A stretch of DNA of 64,000 nucleotides from Phycisphaerales bacterium. Lineage in GTDB: Bacteria; Planctomycetota; Phycisphaerae; Phycisphaerales; SM1A02. A program made the position numbers and the translations under genes. Below the pieces are notes generated by a model. That model was not told the DNA's origin, searched no databases, and worked only from the letters and a program-made list of their open reading frames with translations. The DNA lies in assembly GCA_029242715.1 (NCBI GenBank), contig JAQWTL010000012.1, positions 1 through 64,000 of the forward strand, written 5' to 3'. Shown one piece after another: positions 36,722 to 44,798 of this stretch (position 1 is its first letter; each line of letters begins with the position of its first letter).

Positions 36722-36753
36722 CAAAAAGAAGAAAGCCGGCCCGGTGGGCCGGC
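36722..36753 (-). terminator. Intrinsic terminator of tRNA-Leu
   Basis: On the minus strand the stem GCCGGCCC/GGGCCGGC (36735-36753, three-base loop) is followed by TTTCTTCTTTTTGC. It lies 11 bp past the 3' end of the tRNA-Leu gene and 34 bp past the convergent smpB stop. Confidence 0.85.
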
Positions 36754-36764
36754 GACTCCTGAAT

Positions 36765-36849
36765 GCGCGAAAGAGGACTCGAACCTCCACGGGATTTTAC
36801 TCCCACCAGCACCTCAAGCTGGCGCGTCTGCCAATTCCGCCACTCGCGC
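36765..36849 (-). tRNA. tRNA-Leu (GAG)
   Basis: The reverse strand gives an 85-nt type II tRNA: acceptor GCGCGAG/TTCGCGC with one G-T pair, an anticodon stem CCAGC/GCTGG around TTGAGGT (anticodon GAG), a long variable arm (GGGAGTAAAATCCC) and a T-loop TTCGAGT. No CCA is encoded. Confidence 0.95.
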
Positions 36850-36922
36850 TGCGGGGAATCCTAAAAGCATAACGGGCCTGTCTGATATGTGCGAATTGGA
36901 CTGAAACCCCTATGATCCAGCA

Positions 36923-37609
36923 GTGAATTCTGATCAACTCTTGATCAACGAGGTCTTCCACAGCATCCAGGGAGAGTCTTCCCGGGCGGGGGAGCCCTGT
37001 GTCTTTGTTCGACTGCGAGGTTGTCCGTTGAGGTGCCGTTACTGCGACACCGAATATGCCTTTCGAGAAGGGGCCGCAAGACCAGTTGATGACTTGATCG
37101 AGCAAGTCGTGGCAATTGGATGTCCACTGGTGGAAATCACCGGTGGCGAGCCCCTGATTCAGCCAGCAGTTCATCCCTTCATGACCGCGCTCTGTGATCG
37201 GGGCCATGTCGTCATGATCGAGACGGCAGGTTCGCACGACATCTCCCTGTGTGATGATCGCGTGATACGAATTCTGGATCTCAAGACTCCAGGCAGTGGA
37301 GAAAATGAAAGCATTCGTTGGGAAAACCTGGATGACCTTCGTCCATCGGATGAAATCAAGTTCGTCATAACGGATCGAGCAGATTACGACTGGATGAAAA
37401 ATGTCATCGCGGAATATTCGCTTGTGGAGCGAGTTGCCTGTGTATTGGCATCGCCAGTGTTTGATCAGGAGCAGGGTCGTGACATTGACGGCTGTTCCGG
37501 ACTGCCACCAGTACAACTTGCGGAATGGATGCTGGCTGATCGACTTCCCGTGCGTCTGCAGCTCCAATTGCACAAGTTCATCTGGGACCCTCGGACACGG
37601 GGGGTCTAG
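36923..37609 (+). CDS. queE: 7-carboxy-7-deazaguanine synthase QueE
   Basis: A radical-SAM enzyme of the queuosine pathway that turns CPH4 into 7-carboxy-7-deazaguanine. The 228-aa protein has the cluster motif CPLRCRYC (Cys34, Cys38, Cys41; C-x3-C-x2-C), NEVFHSIQGESSRAGEPCVF at the start, ITGGEPLIQ as the SAM-binding motif, and LQLHKFIWDPRTRGV at the C-terminus as in QueE. Start is GTG 36923. The next ORF starts two bases after the stop. Confidence 0.94.
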   Translation: MNSDQLLINEVFHSIQGESSRAGEPCVFVRLRGCPLRCRYCDTEYAFREGAARPVDDLIEQVVAIGCPLVEITGGEPLIQPAVHPFMTALCDRGHVVMIETAGSHDISLCDDRVIRILDLKTPGSGENESIRWENLDDLRPSDEIKFVITDRADYDWMKNVIAEYSLVERVACVLASPVFDQEQGRDIDGCSGLPPVQLAEWMLADRLPVRLQLQLHKFIWDPRTRGV

Positions 37610-37611
37610 TT

Positions 37612-38244
37612 ATGGCTTCCCAAGGTGGAATCAGGATGATCCCCATTGCCGCTGCTGATGCCAGTGGCTGGGCAACCGGAGCGATTCAGGATCTGAAGCT
37701 TCTGGGCTCTCAGGATGCTCTCACGGCGATCTCAGGCTTGCCTGATGGGATTGTGACGATTGCCTACTCAGGCCCTGCAGGGGAGGGTCTCCTGCCCTGG
37801 GGGACAGAGGCCTGGAAGTGCCTGGAGGGATCTGTGGGCGAGCTGGTCGCTGGGTCGGGGCAACTCCTGCTTCGTGGTCACCATGAGCATGTGTTGGCGG
37901 ATGCTCCAGCCTGCCTGGGTTGGCTTGATCGTTGTCAGGAATCCGGACATGGTTGTGGGATCGCGCTTTCGCCGGCTTCCATGCTGGCTCCAGCCATGCT
38001 TGAGACCATGGAGGATCATCTTGTCCGCATGTTTGAGTACCTGGGGCCCAGATGCCAGGCCGTCATCATCGAAGACCTTCACCTGTCGGATGGAGGGGCC
38101 ATCAGGGGCGTCACTGTGGGCAAGGGAATCCTGAAGGGCAGCCTGGTTGGCCAACTGCTGGATACTCATGTGCCTGATTCAGTCCCAGTGGTCGTGCAGG
38201 CGGTCGATCTGAAAGAGGCCCAAAGATGGCTGTGGCCAGATTGA
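37612..38244 (+). CDS. Conserved-looking protein of unknown function downstream of queE
   Basis: A 210-aa cytoplasmic protein without a recognised family. Alternating strands and helices, with LLLRGHHEHVLADAPACLGW in the middle and CQAVIIEDLHL near residue 145, suggest an alpha/beta, perhaps TIM-barrel-like, fold; this is inference only. The stop of queE and this ATG are two bases apart (TAGTTATG), so the genes are probably translationally coupled. The composition matches its neighbours. Confidence 0.65.
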   Translation: MASQGGIRMIPIAAADASGWATGAIQDLKLLGSQDALTAISGLPDGIVTIAYSGPAGEGLLPWGTEAWKCLEGSVGELVAGSGQLLLRGHHEHVLADAPACLGWLDRCQESGHGCGIALSPASMLAPAMLETMEDHLVRMFEYLGPRCQAVIIEDLHLSDGGAIRGVTVGKGILKGSLVGQLLDTHVPDSVPVVVQAVDLKEAQRWLWPD

Positions 38245-38337
38245 ACGGGCCAAGGGCTTGTTCTTGAGGGCTGAATCGTCTTGAATATGACAATTGCGAC
38301 GATATCCTCGCAGGCCCAAGGTGACAGGAATTACTGA

Positions 38338-38892
38338 ATGACCAATGCCATGCCAGATCATCCGACTCTGCCAAGAGTCAAGGAAGCCTTCGCTGATCGG
38401 CGATTGCAGGCAACCGAGTTTCGTGGCCAGGTGGCACTTGTGCTTGATCCCGAGGACGCACATGAAATCCTGAGGTTCCTCAGGGATGATCCGGGATGTG
38501 ACTACAAGCTGCTGGTTGATGTCACGGGGGCTGATTATCTCGACTATCCCGCGTCAACTCCAGGCAGGTTCGCAGTGGTCTGGGTTCTTCGCAGCCTGAC
38601 ACACAACACCATGCTTCTGGTCAAGACGTTTATTGATCCCAGTCTGGACACCGCTGGCATCGAGGCTGATCCTGCACTGGAAGTCGATAGTGTCTGCGAT
38701 CTCTGGGAAGGCGCTGAGTGGAGAGAGCGTGAGGTCTATGACATGTTCGGGATTCGATTCCGAAACCATCCTGACCTTCGACGCATCCTGTTGTGGCGCG
38801 ATTATCCCGCATTCCCTTTACGCAAGGACTACCCATTGCGTGGACGGGGTGAACGAGAGAACTACGCCATTGTCGATCGTGACGATGCGTGA
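38338..38892 (+). CDS. nuoC: NADH-quinone oxidoreductase subunit C
   Basis: The 30-kDa peripheral-arm subunit of complex I. The 184-aa protein has LLVDVTGADYLDYP, a central strand with FAVVWVLRSLTHN, and the diagnostic C-terminal block WREREVYDMFGIRFRNHPDL followed by RRILLWRDYP and LRKDYPL. It is not next to other nuo genes; nuoB is about 11 kb away. The stop lies 28 bp from a convergent small gene. Confidence 0.95.
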   Translation: MTNAMPDHPTLPRVKEAFADRRLQATEFRGQVALVLDPEDAHEILRFLRDDPGCDYKLLVDVTGADYLDYPASTPGRFAVVWVLRSLTHNTMLLVKTFIDPSLDTAGIEADPALEVDSVCDLWEGAEWREREVYDMFGIRFRNHPDLRRILLWRDYPAFPLRKDYPLRGRGERENYAIVDRDDA

Positions 38893-38920
38893 ATCTGCGG
38901 TAGGTTTGTGGTCCTGGTGA

Positions 38921-39127
38921 TCAGGCGGCTTTCAGTGACTGGTAGGCGTCACAGCTGCTGATCGGACTGACCTTCAGGTGCAAAGCTGCATTCGAAGGCA
39001 GATCACAACCACCAAGGATGTTGCCGTCACTCGATCCATTAACCCTGATCTGAACGAGTTGCTCGTTCGGTACACCATCGCCGAAGTGGACGCACGTGCT
39101 GCAGGAACCATTGTTGCTGTTGGACAT
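38921..39127 (-). CDS. Small cysteine-containing protein, unknown
   Basis: A 68-aa protein with four cysteines: CSTCVHFGDG near the N-terminus, GGCDLPSNA in the middle, and SSCDAYQ close to the end. The spacing suggests a metal or iron-sulfur site. A strong Shine-Dalgarno (CCGGAGG) lies six bases before the ATG, supporting that this is a real gene. No family could be named. It is transcribed towards nuoC, upstream of the convergent stop. Confidence 0.65.
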   Translation of the reverse strand: MSNSNNGSCSTCVHFGDGVPNEQLVQIRVNGSSDGNILGGCDLPSNAALHLKVSPISSCDAYQSLKAA

Positions 39128-39262
39128 GGAGAACCTCCGGTTTAAGGCAGCTTGAAATCATGCTGCTCAATAAAAGGCTAGGAGGTCTTGGGGTTGCTGC
39201 AAGCGGGAATCTGTGGTTTTGACTTACTTGAGACCGCGACGCAAGTTCGCACGCCTCAGGCC

Positions 39263-42200
39263 CTAACGAACACCTGTTCCACTTGGTTCGACCAGTTGGA
39301 TGGAATCGATTCGGGGGTCCATGTTCCAGACCATTTTCGTAGCTTTCACCGGGAGTGGTGAGCCCTCGGTCACGATGCTGACCTTCCGGCCAGGCCGGGC
39401 AGTCAATGTGGCAATCTGGGTTCTGGTGTCATAGTCGACGACGTTGGCATCTGCACGCCGCCTTGGTGTTGCCAGGTACACGGTGCCTTCTGCGCGAAGT
39501 CGCTCAATTTCCATGTCTCCCTGAAAATCGAGTGGGTTGTCCTGGTCTGCAGCTTCTTTAATGCTGGATCGCTTGGTCATGGCATCGATGCGATTGGCGG
39601 TCACCGTGGCGATGTCATCATCCGTAGCGCCCTTGTAGATGCCCTCGACATTCCCGAGCATTGAGAGTTCAAACCGGTTTCCCGGCTTGCGGTCCATGTC
39701 CAGTCGTTTTGACCACACGAACCTTGTGGTTCCAGGGCCGGAAAAGGGGCCTTCGGCTTCAATGGCTTCGCCGGGGCGTTCTGGTTCTCGAATGACCATT
39801 GTTCCATCGCCAATAACCTCGGCTTGGACAGTCAAGTCATTCCAAGTGATGTGCTTGGCAGCAATGTAGAACACCTTTGGAAGGTCTTCCCGGCGAGGGC
39901 CGATCCATTCACGGTGCTCCAGGCGGGCATCGCCTTTTGCAATGAGGGTTTCAAGCACTCTGGAATTCTGTTCGAGCCCGGAGATGTCCAGCGGATCATT
40001 GGCTGGTCTTGCCGGTGTATCTGAGGCGTTGGCAGCAGCATTGTCTTCCGGGGCGAAAGCAAATTGGAGTGTCAATGATTCGCCGTCCATGGTGCTGCGT
40101 TCAGTAGGACTGCCATCAGCGATGACCGCGACTTTGCCTTTGAGTTCCAATGAACCAGCGCCGTCATTGTGGCGGCTGTCGTAGACCATCTGATCATTCC
40201 ATCGGGCTCGCATGGTGATTGGGCCGCGGTCAATATCATCATTGGCCTGTCGGTCATCGGCATTACCAGCTGGTGGCGCCGTTGGAATCTCCGGGCGATC
40301 AATACGACGATCTTCCGAGACATCCAGGGGATAGCGAAGAAGGCGTGCTTCGCCCGGGCCATCCCAGTTGGCTGTTCCATCAAGCCGTGAAATCACCAGG
40401 CGGCGACCATGATCGATGAGCATTTCCTTGCGGGCAACGGTGACATTGTTGCCCGTGAGCACGGCGATCTCTTGACGAGCATCACCTTCAAGTCGATCAG
40501 CGAATGCCCTTCCACCATCTGCAAGGACGACCTGAACATCTCCTGTTGCCAGGAAGTCCTTGACGTTGACACGTCCGCCAAGCAGGTCATCTTCACCAGC
40601 AGCGGCCTGGGCAGGGGCGTCATCAGGCAGGGCTTCCATGGTCACGATCAGTTGATCCGTCCAGAGCGTCTGGTCATCGTTTCGAGCCCTGACATTTTCA
40701 AGGGCCACCATCCGCTCGGGTTCGGAGCCTCCGTCTTGACCACGAGTGAAATTCATTCGAAGTGAGCCACAGTCAATAGTGCCATCATCAGATCGAACAG
40801 CAACCTCGTCGCGGAACAGAATGGATCGCAATGCAGGGTCGCCGTCAGGCCCATTGCCCTGTGGGTCATCTGGATCAAACTCGATGTCGACGCCACCTTG
40901 CCATGTCAACTTCAGTTGGACGGCGGAGTCATCGCCTTCTTCTGTGGGATCAACAGCCATACCGGTGAGGTAGGACTCATTGCCGGCCTCCTGCTGGACT
41001 GCCTGTGCAAGAGGGGAGCCTGCTATGACCTCGATCGTGCCAGGGTCGATGAAGCCGGCTTCGCCAAACTCAGGACTTGCCCACATCCAGGAGCCTTCGG
41101 CTCGGAACCGGTCTGTCAGCAAGTCGACATCTGTCGACTCATCTCCAAGGAGATCAAATCGTTTTGCAAGAGTGTGATATTGAACCTCTGGGCATGTGAT
41201 TCGCAGTCGACGCTGAGGATCCTCGATTCGCACGGGACTTCCCAGCAGATTGAGCCTGGCATCTCGCGGATCTTCCAGATGTTCAGACAGTTCAATAAGA
41301 GGGACCATTGTGACTTCACCGCCGCAGGTGACAATGATGTCATTGTTCTGCTCCAGCATCGTCGTGCCCATGACCATGGACGCAGCCAGTGCCGGAATGT
41401 TGGGTGGAGCCGTTGAGTACACGATGGCAGGGGCGGATGTAGAAGCGGTTGGTTGTTCGAGCTGTTCACTTTCAAGAGAGAAAGTGAGGTTCAGTTCTTC
41501 GCCAATGGCTGTTCGGGCAGACGGGCCGTCCCCTTGCCGGATACGAACGCCATCGTGCAAGGTGAGGCGATAGAAGCTTGCAGGATCATCGCTGGCTGCC
41601 GGTGCGGTTGTAGGCGGCAATTGCCTTCGTACCAGTCGGGCAGTTGTCTGTTTTCGAGCGGTTCTTGGCGGTGTTGGCGTTGCGCGAATTCGCAGGAAAT
41701 CAAGCTTGGCCATACGCAGGTATTCAATGCGTTGATCCTGATCGTTGAGGAGAATCTGGAGGTCTCTCCCAGCCATTTCTTCTCGTGGCGTTTCCAGTTC
41801 AATACGCCCTTCGCAGGCAATCTTGCCCAGGAAGTTGTCGAAGGTTGCCCGTGGCGTCCGGATGATGAGTGCCGGGGTATCGATGAGAGGATCCGCGGGC
41901 TGCCCATCGACAGGGTCATACATCTCGATGCGGACATTGCCGTTGAATTGGCCTTCTTCCAATGCTCGGTGTGGTGCATAGGCCAGCGCGGAGTCTCCCG
42001 TGAGGGTGACCAGGCGGTTGCGGCTCATGTACAGCTCGACCTCAGGTCTTTCCATTTCGATCCAATAGGCATCGAGCTCGACAGGATCTGGATCAAGATG
42101 CTGGCATCGGTACTGTTGGGCGAGTCGTCCATCGGAATCGGCAACCTGGATCCATCCTCCTCGGGGAAGGTTGAGCCCCATGCGAGGATCCACCATGTCC

Positions 42201-42436
42201 GCGATGGAATCACCACTGCCGGCATCAAGATTTTCCGGCCCGATCAGATCAATCACGTCATCTGCCTGGGCGAGTTTGTTTTCCTCGGCAGGTCGATCCA
42301 CGATGAGAATGATCGCCAGGATCAGCATGCTGCCACCAATTCCGAGCCATGTCATCTTCCAGGGTTTTTTCGTGGCGCGTTTCGCGGAATCTTCGGAAGT
42401 GAGCAGGACGTTACGTTCATGCCGTTTGGATGTCAT
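39263..42436 (-). CDS. Giant LptC/OstA-like LPS export protein
   Basis: A 1057-aa protein with a basic cytoplasmic N-terminus, one TM helix (WLGIGGSMLILAIILIV, about residues 30-46) and a very long periplasmic part. The periplasmic part contains several OstA/LptC-like beta-jellyroll segments, for example ALAYAPHRALEEGQFNGNV, ATFDNFLGKIACEGRIEL and VDYDTRTQIATLTARPG. LptC bridges lipid transport from the inner-membrane ABC transporter to LptA; normal LptC is about 190 aa, so this is five times longer. The M at 42436 overlaps the kdsC stop (ATGA), so the longer ORF start at 42484 is rejected. Last gene of the kdsD-peptidase-kdsC-lptC operon. Confidence 0.75.
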   Translation of the reverse strand: MTSKRHERNVLLTSEDSAKRATKKPWKMTWLGIGGSMLILAIILIVDRPAEENKLAQADDVIDLIGPENLDAGSGDSIADMVDPRMGLNLPRGGWIQVADSDGRLAQQYRCQHLDPDPVELDAYWIEMERPEVELYMSRNRLVTLTGDSALAYAPHRALEEGQFNGNVRIEMYDPVDGQPADPLIDTPALIIRTPRATFDNFLGKIACEGRIELETPREEMAGRDLQILLNDQDQRIEYLRMAKLDFLRIRATPTPPRTARKQTTARLVRRQLPPTTAPAASDDPASFYRLTLHDGVRIRQGDGPSARTAIGEELNLTFSLESEQLEQPTASTSAPAIVYSTAPPNIPALAASMVMGTTMLEQNNDIIVTCGGEVTMVPLIELSEHLEDPRDARLNLLGSPVRIEDPQRRLRITCPEVQYHTLAKRFDLLGDESTDVDLLTDRFRAEGSWMWASPEFGEAGFIDPGTIEVIAGSPLAQAVQQEAGNESYLTGMAVDPTEEGDDSAVQLKLTWQGGVDIEFDPDDPQGNGPDGDPALRSILFRDEVAVRSDDGTIDCGSLRMNFTRGQDGGSEPERMVALENVRARNDDQTLWTDQLIVTMEALPDDAPAQAAAGEDDLLGGRVNVKDFLATGDVQVVLADGGRAFADRLEGDARQEIAVLTGNNVTVARKEMLIDHGRRLVISRLDGTANWDGPGEARLLRYPLDVSEDRRIDRPEIPTAPPAGNADDRQANDDIDRGPITMRARWNDQMVYDSRHNDGAGSLELKGKVAVIADGSPTERSTMDGESLTLQFAFAPEDNAAANASDTPARPANDPLDISGLEQNSRVLETLIAKGDARLEHREWIGPRREDLPKVFYIAAKHITWNDLTVQAEVIGDGTMVIREPERPGEAIEAEGPFSGPGTTRFVWSKRLDMDRKPGNRFELSMLGNVEGIYKGATDDDIATVTANRIDAMTKRSSIKEAADQDNPLDFQGDMEIERLRAEGTVYLATPRRRADANVVDYDTRTQIATLTARPGRKVSIVTEGSPLPVKATKMVWNMDPRIDSIQLVEPSGTGVR

Positions 42437-42969
42437 GCCTGGCCTGCCTTTGCATGGTTGAACTGGCTGACGAGATCTTCCCATTCGCCATTGGCCATGA
42501 GTATCGCCTCGATGGCTTCACGGATTGCGCCGTTTCCTCCCGTTCGTGTCGTGACCCAATCTGCTGCCTGTTTGACTTCATTGACCGCGTTGGCCACGGC
42601 AATGCCCAGGCCAGCAGAACTGACCAGGGGGAGATCAGGCAAGTCATCACCAATCATGGCAGCTTCTTCTGCGGGGATGCCTGTCTTCTTGAGGATGCTT
42701 TCCCAGGCAGGTCGTTTGTCGCCCTGTCCTTCTGCCAGCAGTTCGATTCCAAGCTCCTTGCACCGGTCACGCAATGGCTTGGACGCCCGGCCTGTCACGA
42801 CTGCAACAGTGCGACCTGTGGATTGCCACAGGCGAATGCCAAGGCCGTCATGGATATGGAAGCACTTGGTTTCACGACCATCTGCATCAAGCAGGAGACG
42901 TCCGTCGGTCATTACGCCGTCGACGTCCAGGCAGAGCAGGCGGATACGGGCTTTGCCTTCAGGAAACAT
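42433..42969 (-). CDS. kdsC: 3-deoxy-D-manno-octulosonate 8-phosphate phosphatase
   Basis: A HAD-superfamily phosphatase releasing Kdo from Kdo-8-phosphate. The 178-aa protein has motif I DVDGVMTDG (Asp15, Asp17), VAVVTGRASKPL as motif II, and GDDLPDLPLVSSAGLGIAVANA as motif III/IV (two adjacent parts, GDDLPDLP and GLGIAVANA). Size fits the tetrameric KdsC group. Overlaps lptC by four bases. Confidence 0.92.
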   Translation of the reverse strand: MFPEGKARIRLLCLDVDGVMTDGRLLLDADGRETKCFHIHDGLGIRLWQSTGRTVAVVTGRASKPLRDRCKELGIELLAEGQGDKRPAWESILKKTGIPAEEAAMIGDDLPDLPLVSSAGLGIAVANAVNEVKQAADWVTTRTGGNGAIREAIEAILMANGEWEDLVSQFNHAKAGQA

Positions 42970-42999
42970 CAGGTTCCAGTGTATCCGGGGGAGGGGACT

Positions 43000-43572
43000 T
43001 CAGGCTGTGGGGACGTGGACCAGGTCGATTTGTCCACCACAGTGCACATCCAGCCGGCAGGCGACCTTGACCGCTTCGCGGATGAGGGCGTCATCATCAT
43101 CCAGATGATTCCAGAGGGCCTCGATGGCACCCAGGGCATACTCACTGCCCGATCCAATGGCAGCATATTGCTCGAACCCGGTGACACCCAGGTCACTGGA
43201 CACCTTGAACAGTCCACCCCGACCGGCCACCAGGAAGGAGGAGTCGAGGTCTGTGAAGGGGGTATCTTTCGAGTTGGCTTGATCGTTTACGAAGGGGTAG
43301 CCATCTCGCATTGAACGCCAGAGATCCAGGAAGAAGGAAAAGACACTCTTTTTGGAAGTGAGGTTCGGTGGATCCTTCTCCTGCATCCAGTGATCGATGA
43401 TGTCATCGTAGACAGCCCACCCGGTCCCACCGATGAAGGCCTCGCCCATGGGGAGGATCTTTCGAGTGGCACAATTCTCGGGTGGTGCTTGTTCACCATC
43501 ACCAAAGCAGGTGAGTGAATCGGCACCCATGGTGATCTTTCCATTGCGATTGATTGCGACGATGATTGACAT
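43000..43572 (-). CDS. Proteasome-like Ntn hydrolase (HslV/BPH-type)
   Basis: A 190-aa protein starting MSIIVAINRNGKITMGADSL, the first strand pattern of HslV and related bacterial proteasome homologues, whose N-terminal Thr is the nucleophile after Met removal. Here the residue after Met is Ser. The GADSLT Asp (about residue 18) and a Lys in ATRKIL (about 38) occupy the expected catalytic positions. The middle (FGDGEQAPPENC, FIGGTGW, FLVAGRGGLF) and YAAIGSGSEYALGAIEAL resemble the BPH (beta-proteobacterial proteasome homologue) subgroup more than HslV. No HslU gene is in the window. It sits 17 bp after kdsD and 30 bp before kdsC, so it is likely in their operon. Confidence 0.8.
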   Translation of the reverse strand: MSIIVAINRNGKITMGADSLTCFGDGEQAPPENCATRKILPMGEAFIGGTGWAVYDDIIDHWMQEKDPPNLTSKKSVFSFFLDLWRSMRDGYPFVNDQANSKDTPFTDLDSSFLVAGRGGLFKVSSDLGVTGFEQYAAIGSGSEYALGAIEALWNHLDDDDALIREAVKVACRLDVHCGGQIDLVHVPTA

Positions 43573-43589
43573 GTTTCGAGCCTGGCAGC

Positions 43590-44663
43590 CTATTCGACAA
43601 CGATTCGGGGTGACATCAGATCCTGGATATCGATCATGCCCACTGGTCTGCCCTGGGCATCCACCACTGGAATTTCATCGATGCGATGTTCGGCAACCAT
43701 TTGCCTGGCGTCCATGAGTTGCTGGTCCTCGGTCAAACGCCTTGGTGCAGAAGTCATGACTTCTGAAATCGGTTTCTCAAGTGGTTTGCCTGGTTGCATC
43801 ACCAGCCGCCTCAGGTCTCCATCAGTGAAGATTCCTGAGAGGATTCCATCGTCATCGACGAGGATGATGGCTCCGGAATGTCGCAGTGTTGATGATGTTC
43901 CGGTTTCGCAGGCCTGCTCCAGAGCCTTGCCTACAGTCAGGGAGTCCTGCAGGACCGTCAGGTTTTCACCTACGCGGAACCGAAGCAAGTCGCCTATGGG
44001 CCGTAAGCCATCGCCCAGTGAGCCGCCGGGATGTCGCTGGTGGAAGTCTTCCTCGTTGAAACAACGGCGGCGTGCAACGGCCAGGGCCAAGGCATCGCCC
44101 ATTGCCAGTGTCAGCGTGGTTGATGTCGTTGGTGCCAGACTTAATGGGCAGACTTCTTCGAGTGGGCCAAGTGCCAGATCAGCATCGCAGAGTCGAGCCA
44201 GATCAGAATCGTGCGAGGCTGAGACAGCCAGTCGCTGGACGCCATCAGCTCGAAGAAGGGTTGCCAGGCTGATGACTTCCTCGGTACGGCCCGAGTGGCT
44301 CAGGAGCATGACAACATCATCCTTGCGGATCGCTCCAAGATCACCATGGACGGCATCGGCAGGATGCACCACATGTGATGGGATTCCCAGGCTGGAGAAC
44401 GTGGCAGAGATCTTTGCTCCGATCAGGCCTGATTTGCCCATGCCACTGAGAACAACATGTCCCTTGCAGGCATCGATCATGTCGATGGCCTTCTGCCAGT
44501 GGCTGGCCTCCTCGGCCTTGCCTGAAAGGGCTGCGGCCAATTGGCTCAGGGCAGTGGCTTCACCTTGAAGAATCCCGGCTACGAAGCTGATCTCGGTCCC
44601 GGCAGGCTCGGTGCCTGGGGATCCTGGATCATGGGGCTTGGATGAAGTGGGTGATGTAGTCAT
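43590..44663 (-). CDS. kdsD: D-arabinose 5-phosphate isomerase (SIS + two CBS)
   Basis: Converts ribulose 5-phosphate to arabinose 5-phosphate, the first step to Kdo. The 357-aa protein has an SIS domain (VVLSGMGKSGLIGAKISATF, then DAVHGDLGAIRKDDVVMLLS and HSGRTEEVI), APTTSTTLTLAMGDALA, the connecting NEEDFHQRHPGGSLG, and two CBS domains (about 220-350, FTDGDLRR and PVGMIDIQDL). Met at 44663 was chosen; 23 extra residues to 44732 have no homology feature. First gene of a minus-strand operon. Confidence 0.93.
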   Translation of the reverse strand: MTTSPTSSKPHDPGSPGTEPAGTEISFVAGILQGEATALSQLAAALSGKAEEASHWQKAIDMIDACKGHVVLSGMGKSGLIGAKISATFSSLGIPSHVVHPADAVHGDLGAIRKDDVVMLLSHSGRTEEVISLATLLRADGVQRLAVSASHDSDLARLCDADLALGPLEEVCPLSLAPTTSTTLTLAMGDALALAVARRRCFNEEDFHQRHPGGSLGDGLRPIGDLLRFRVGENLTVLQDSLTVGKALEQACETGTSSTLRHSGAIILVDDDGILSGIFTDGDLRRLVMQPGKPLEKPISEVMTSAPRRLTEDQQLMDARQMVAEHRIDEIPVVDAQGRPVGMIDIQDLMSPRIVVE

Positions 44664-44785
44664 GGAAGAAGCCAGTGGGGCGTTATGATGCTCAGCAGGT
44701 TGTGGGGCCTGGCAGCAGGCTGGTGCAGGCATTGTATCGCCTGGCAGGACCTCCTCGCCTGATCCGTTCCCTCTTCCTCGTTGCC

Positions 44786-44792
44786 AAGGAGG
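44786..44792 (+). promoter_or_regulatory. Shine-Dalgarno that fixes the scpA start
   Basis: AAGGAGG sits six bases before TTG 44799. It shows that scpA starts with TTG here and not at the upstream TTG 44781. Confidence 0.8.
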
Positions 44793-44798
44793 CCTGAG

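Noticed and set aside
36735-36753. Hairpin downstream of smpB as a plus-strand terminator
   Set aside because: On the plus strand it is followed by GACTCCTG and not by T residues; the T-run lies on the minus side, so it was assigned to tRNA-Leu.
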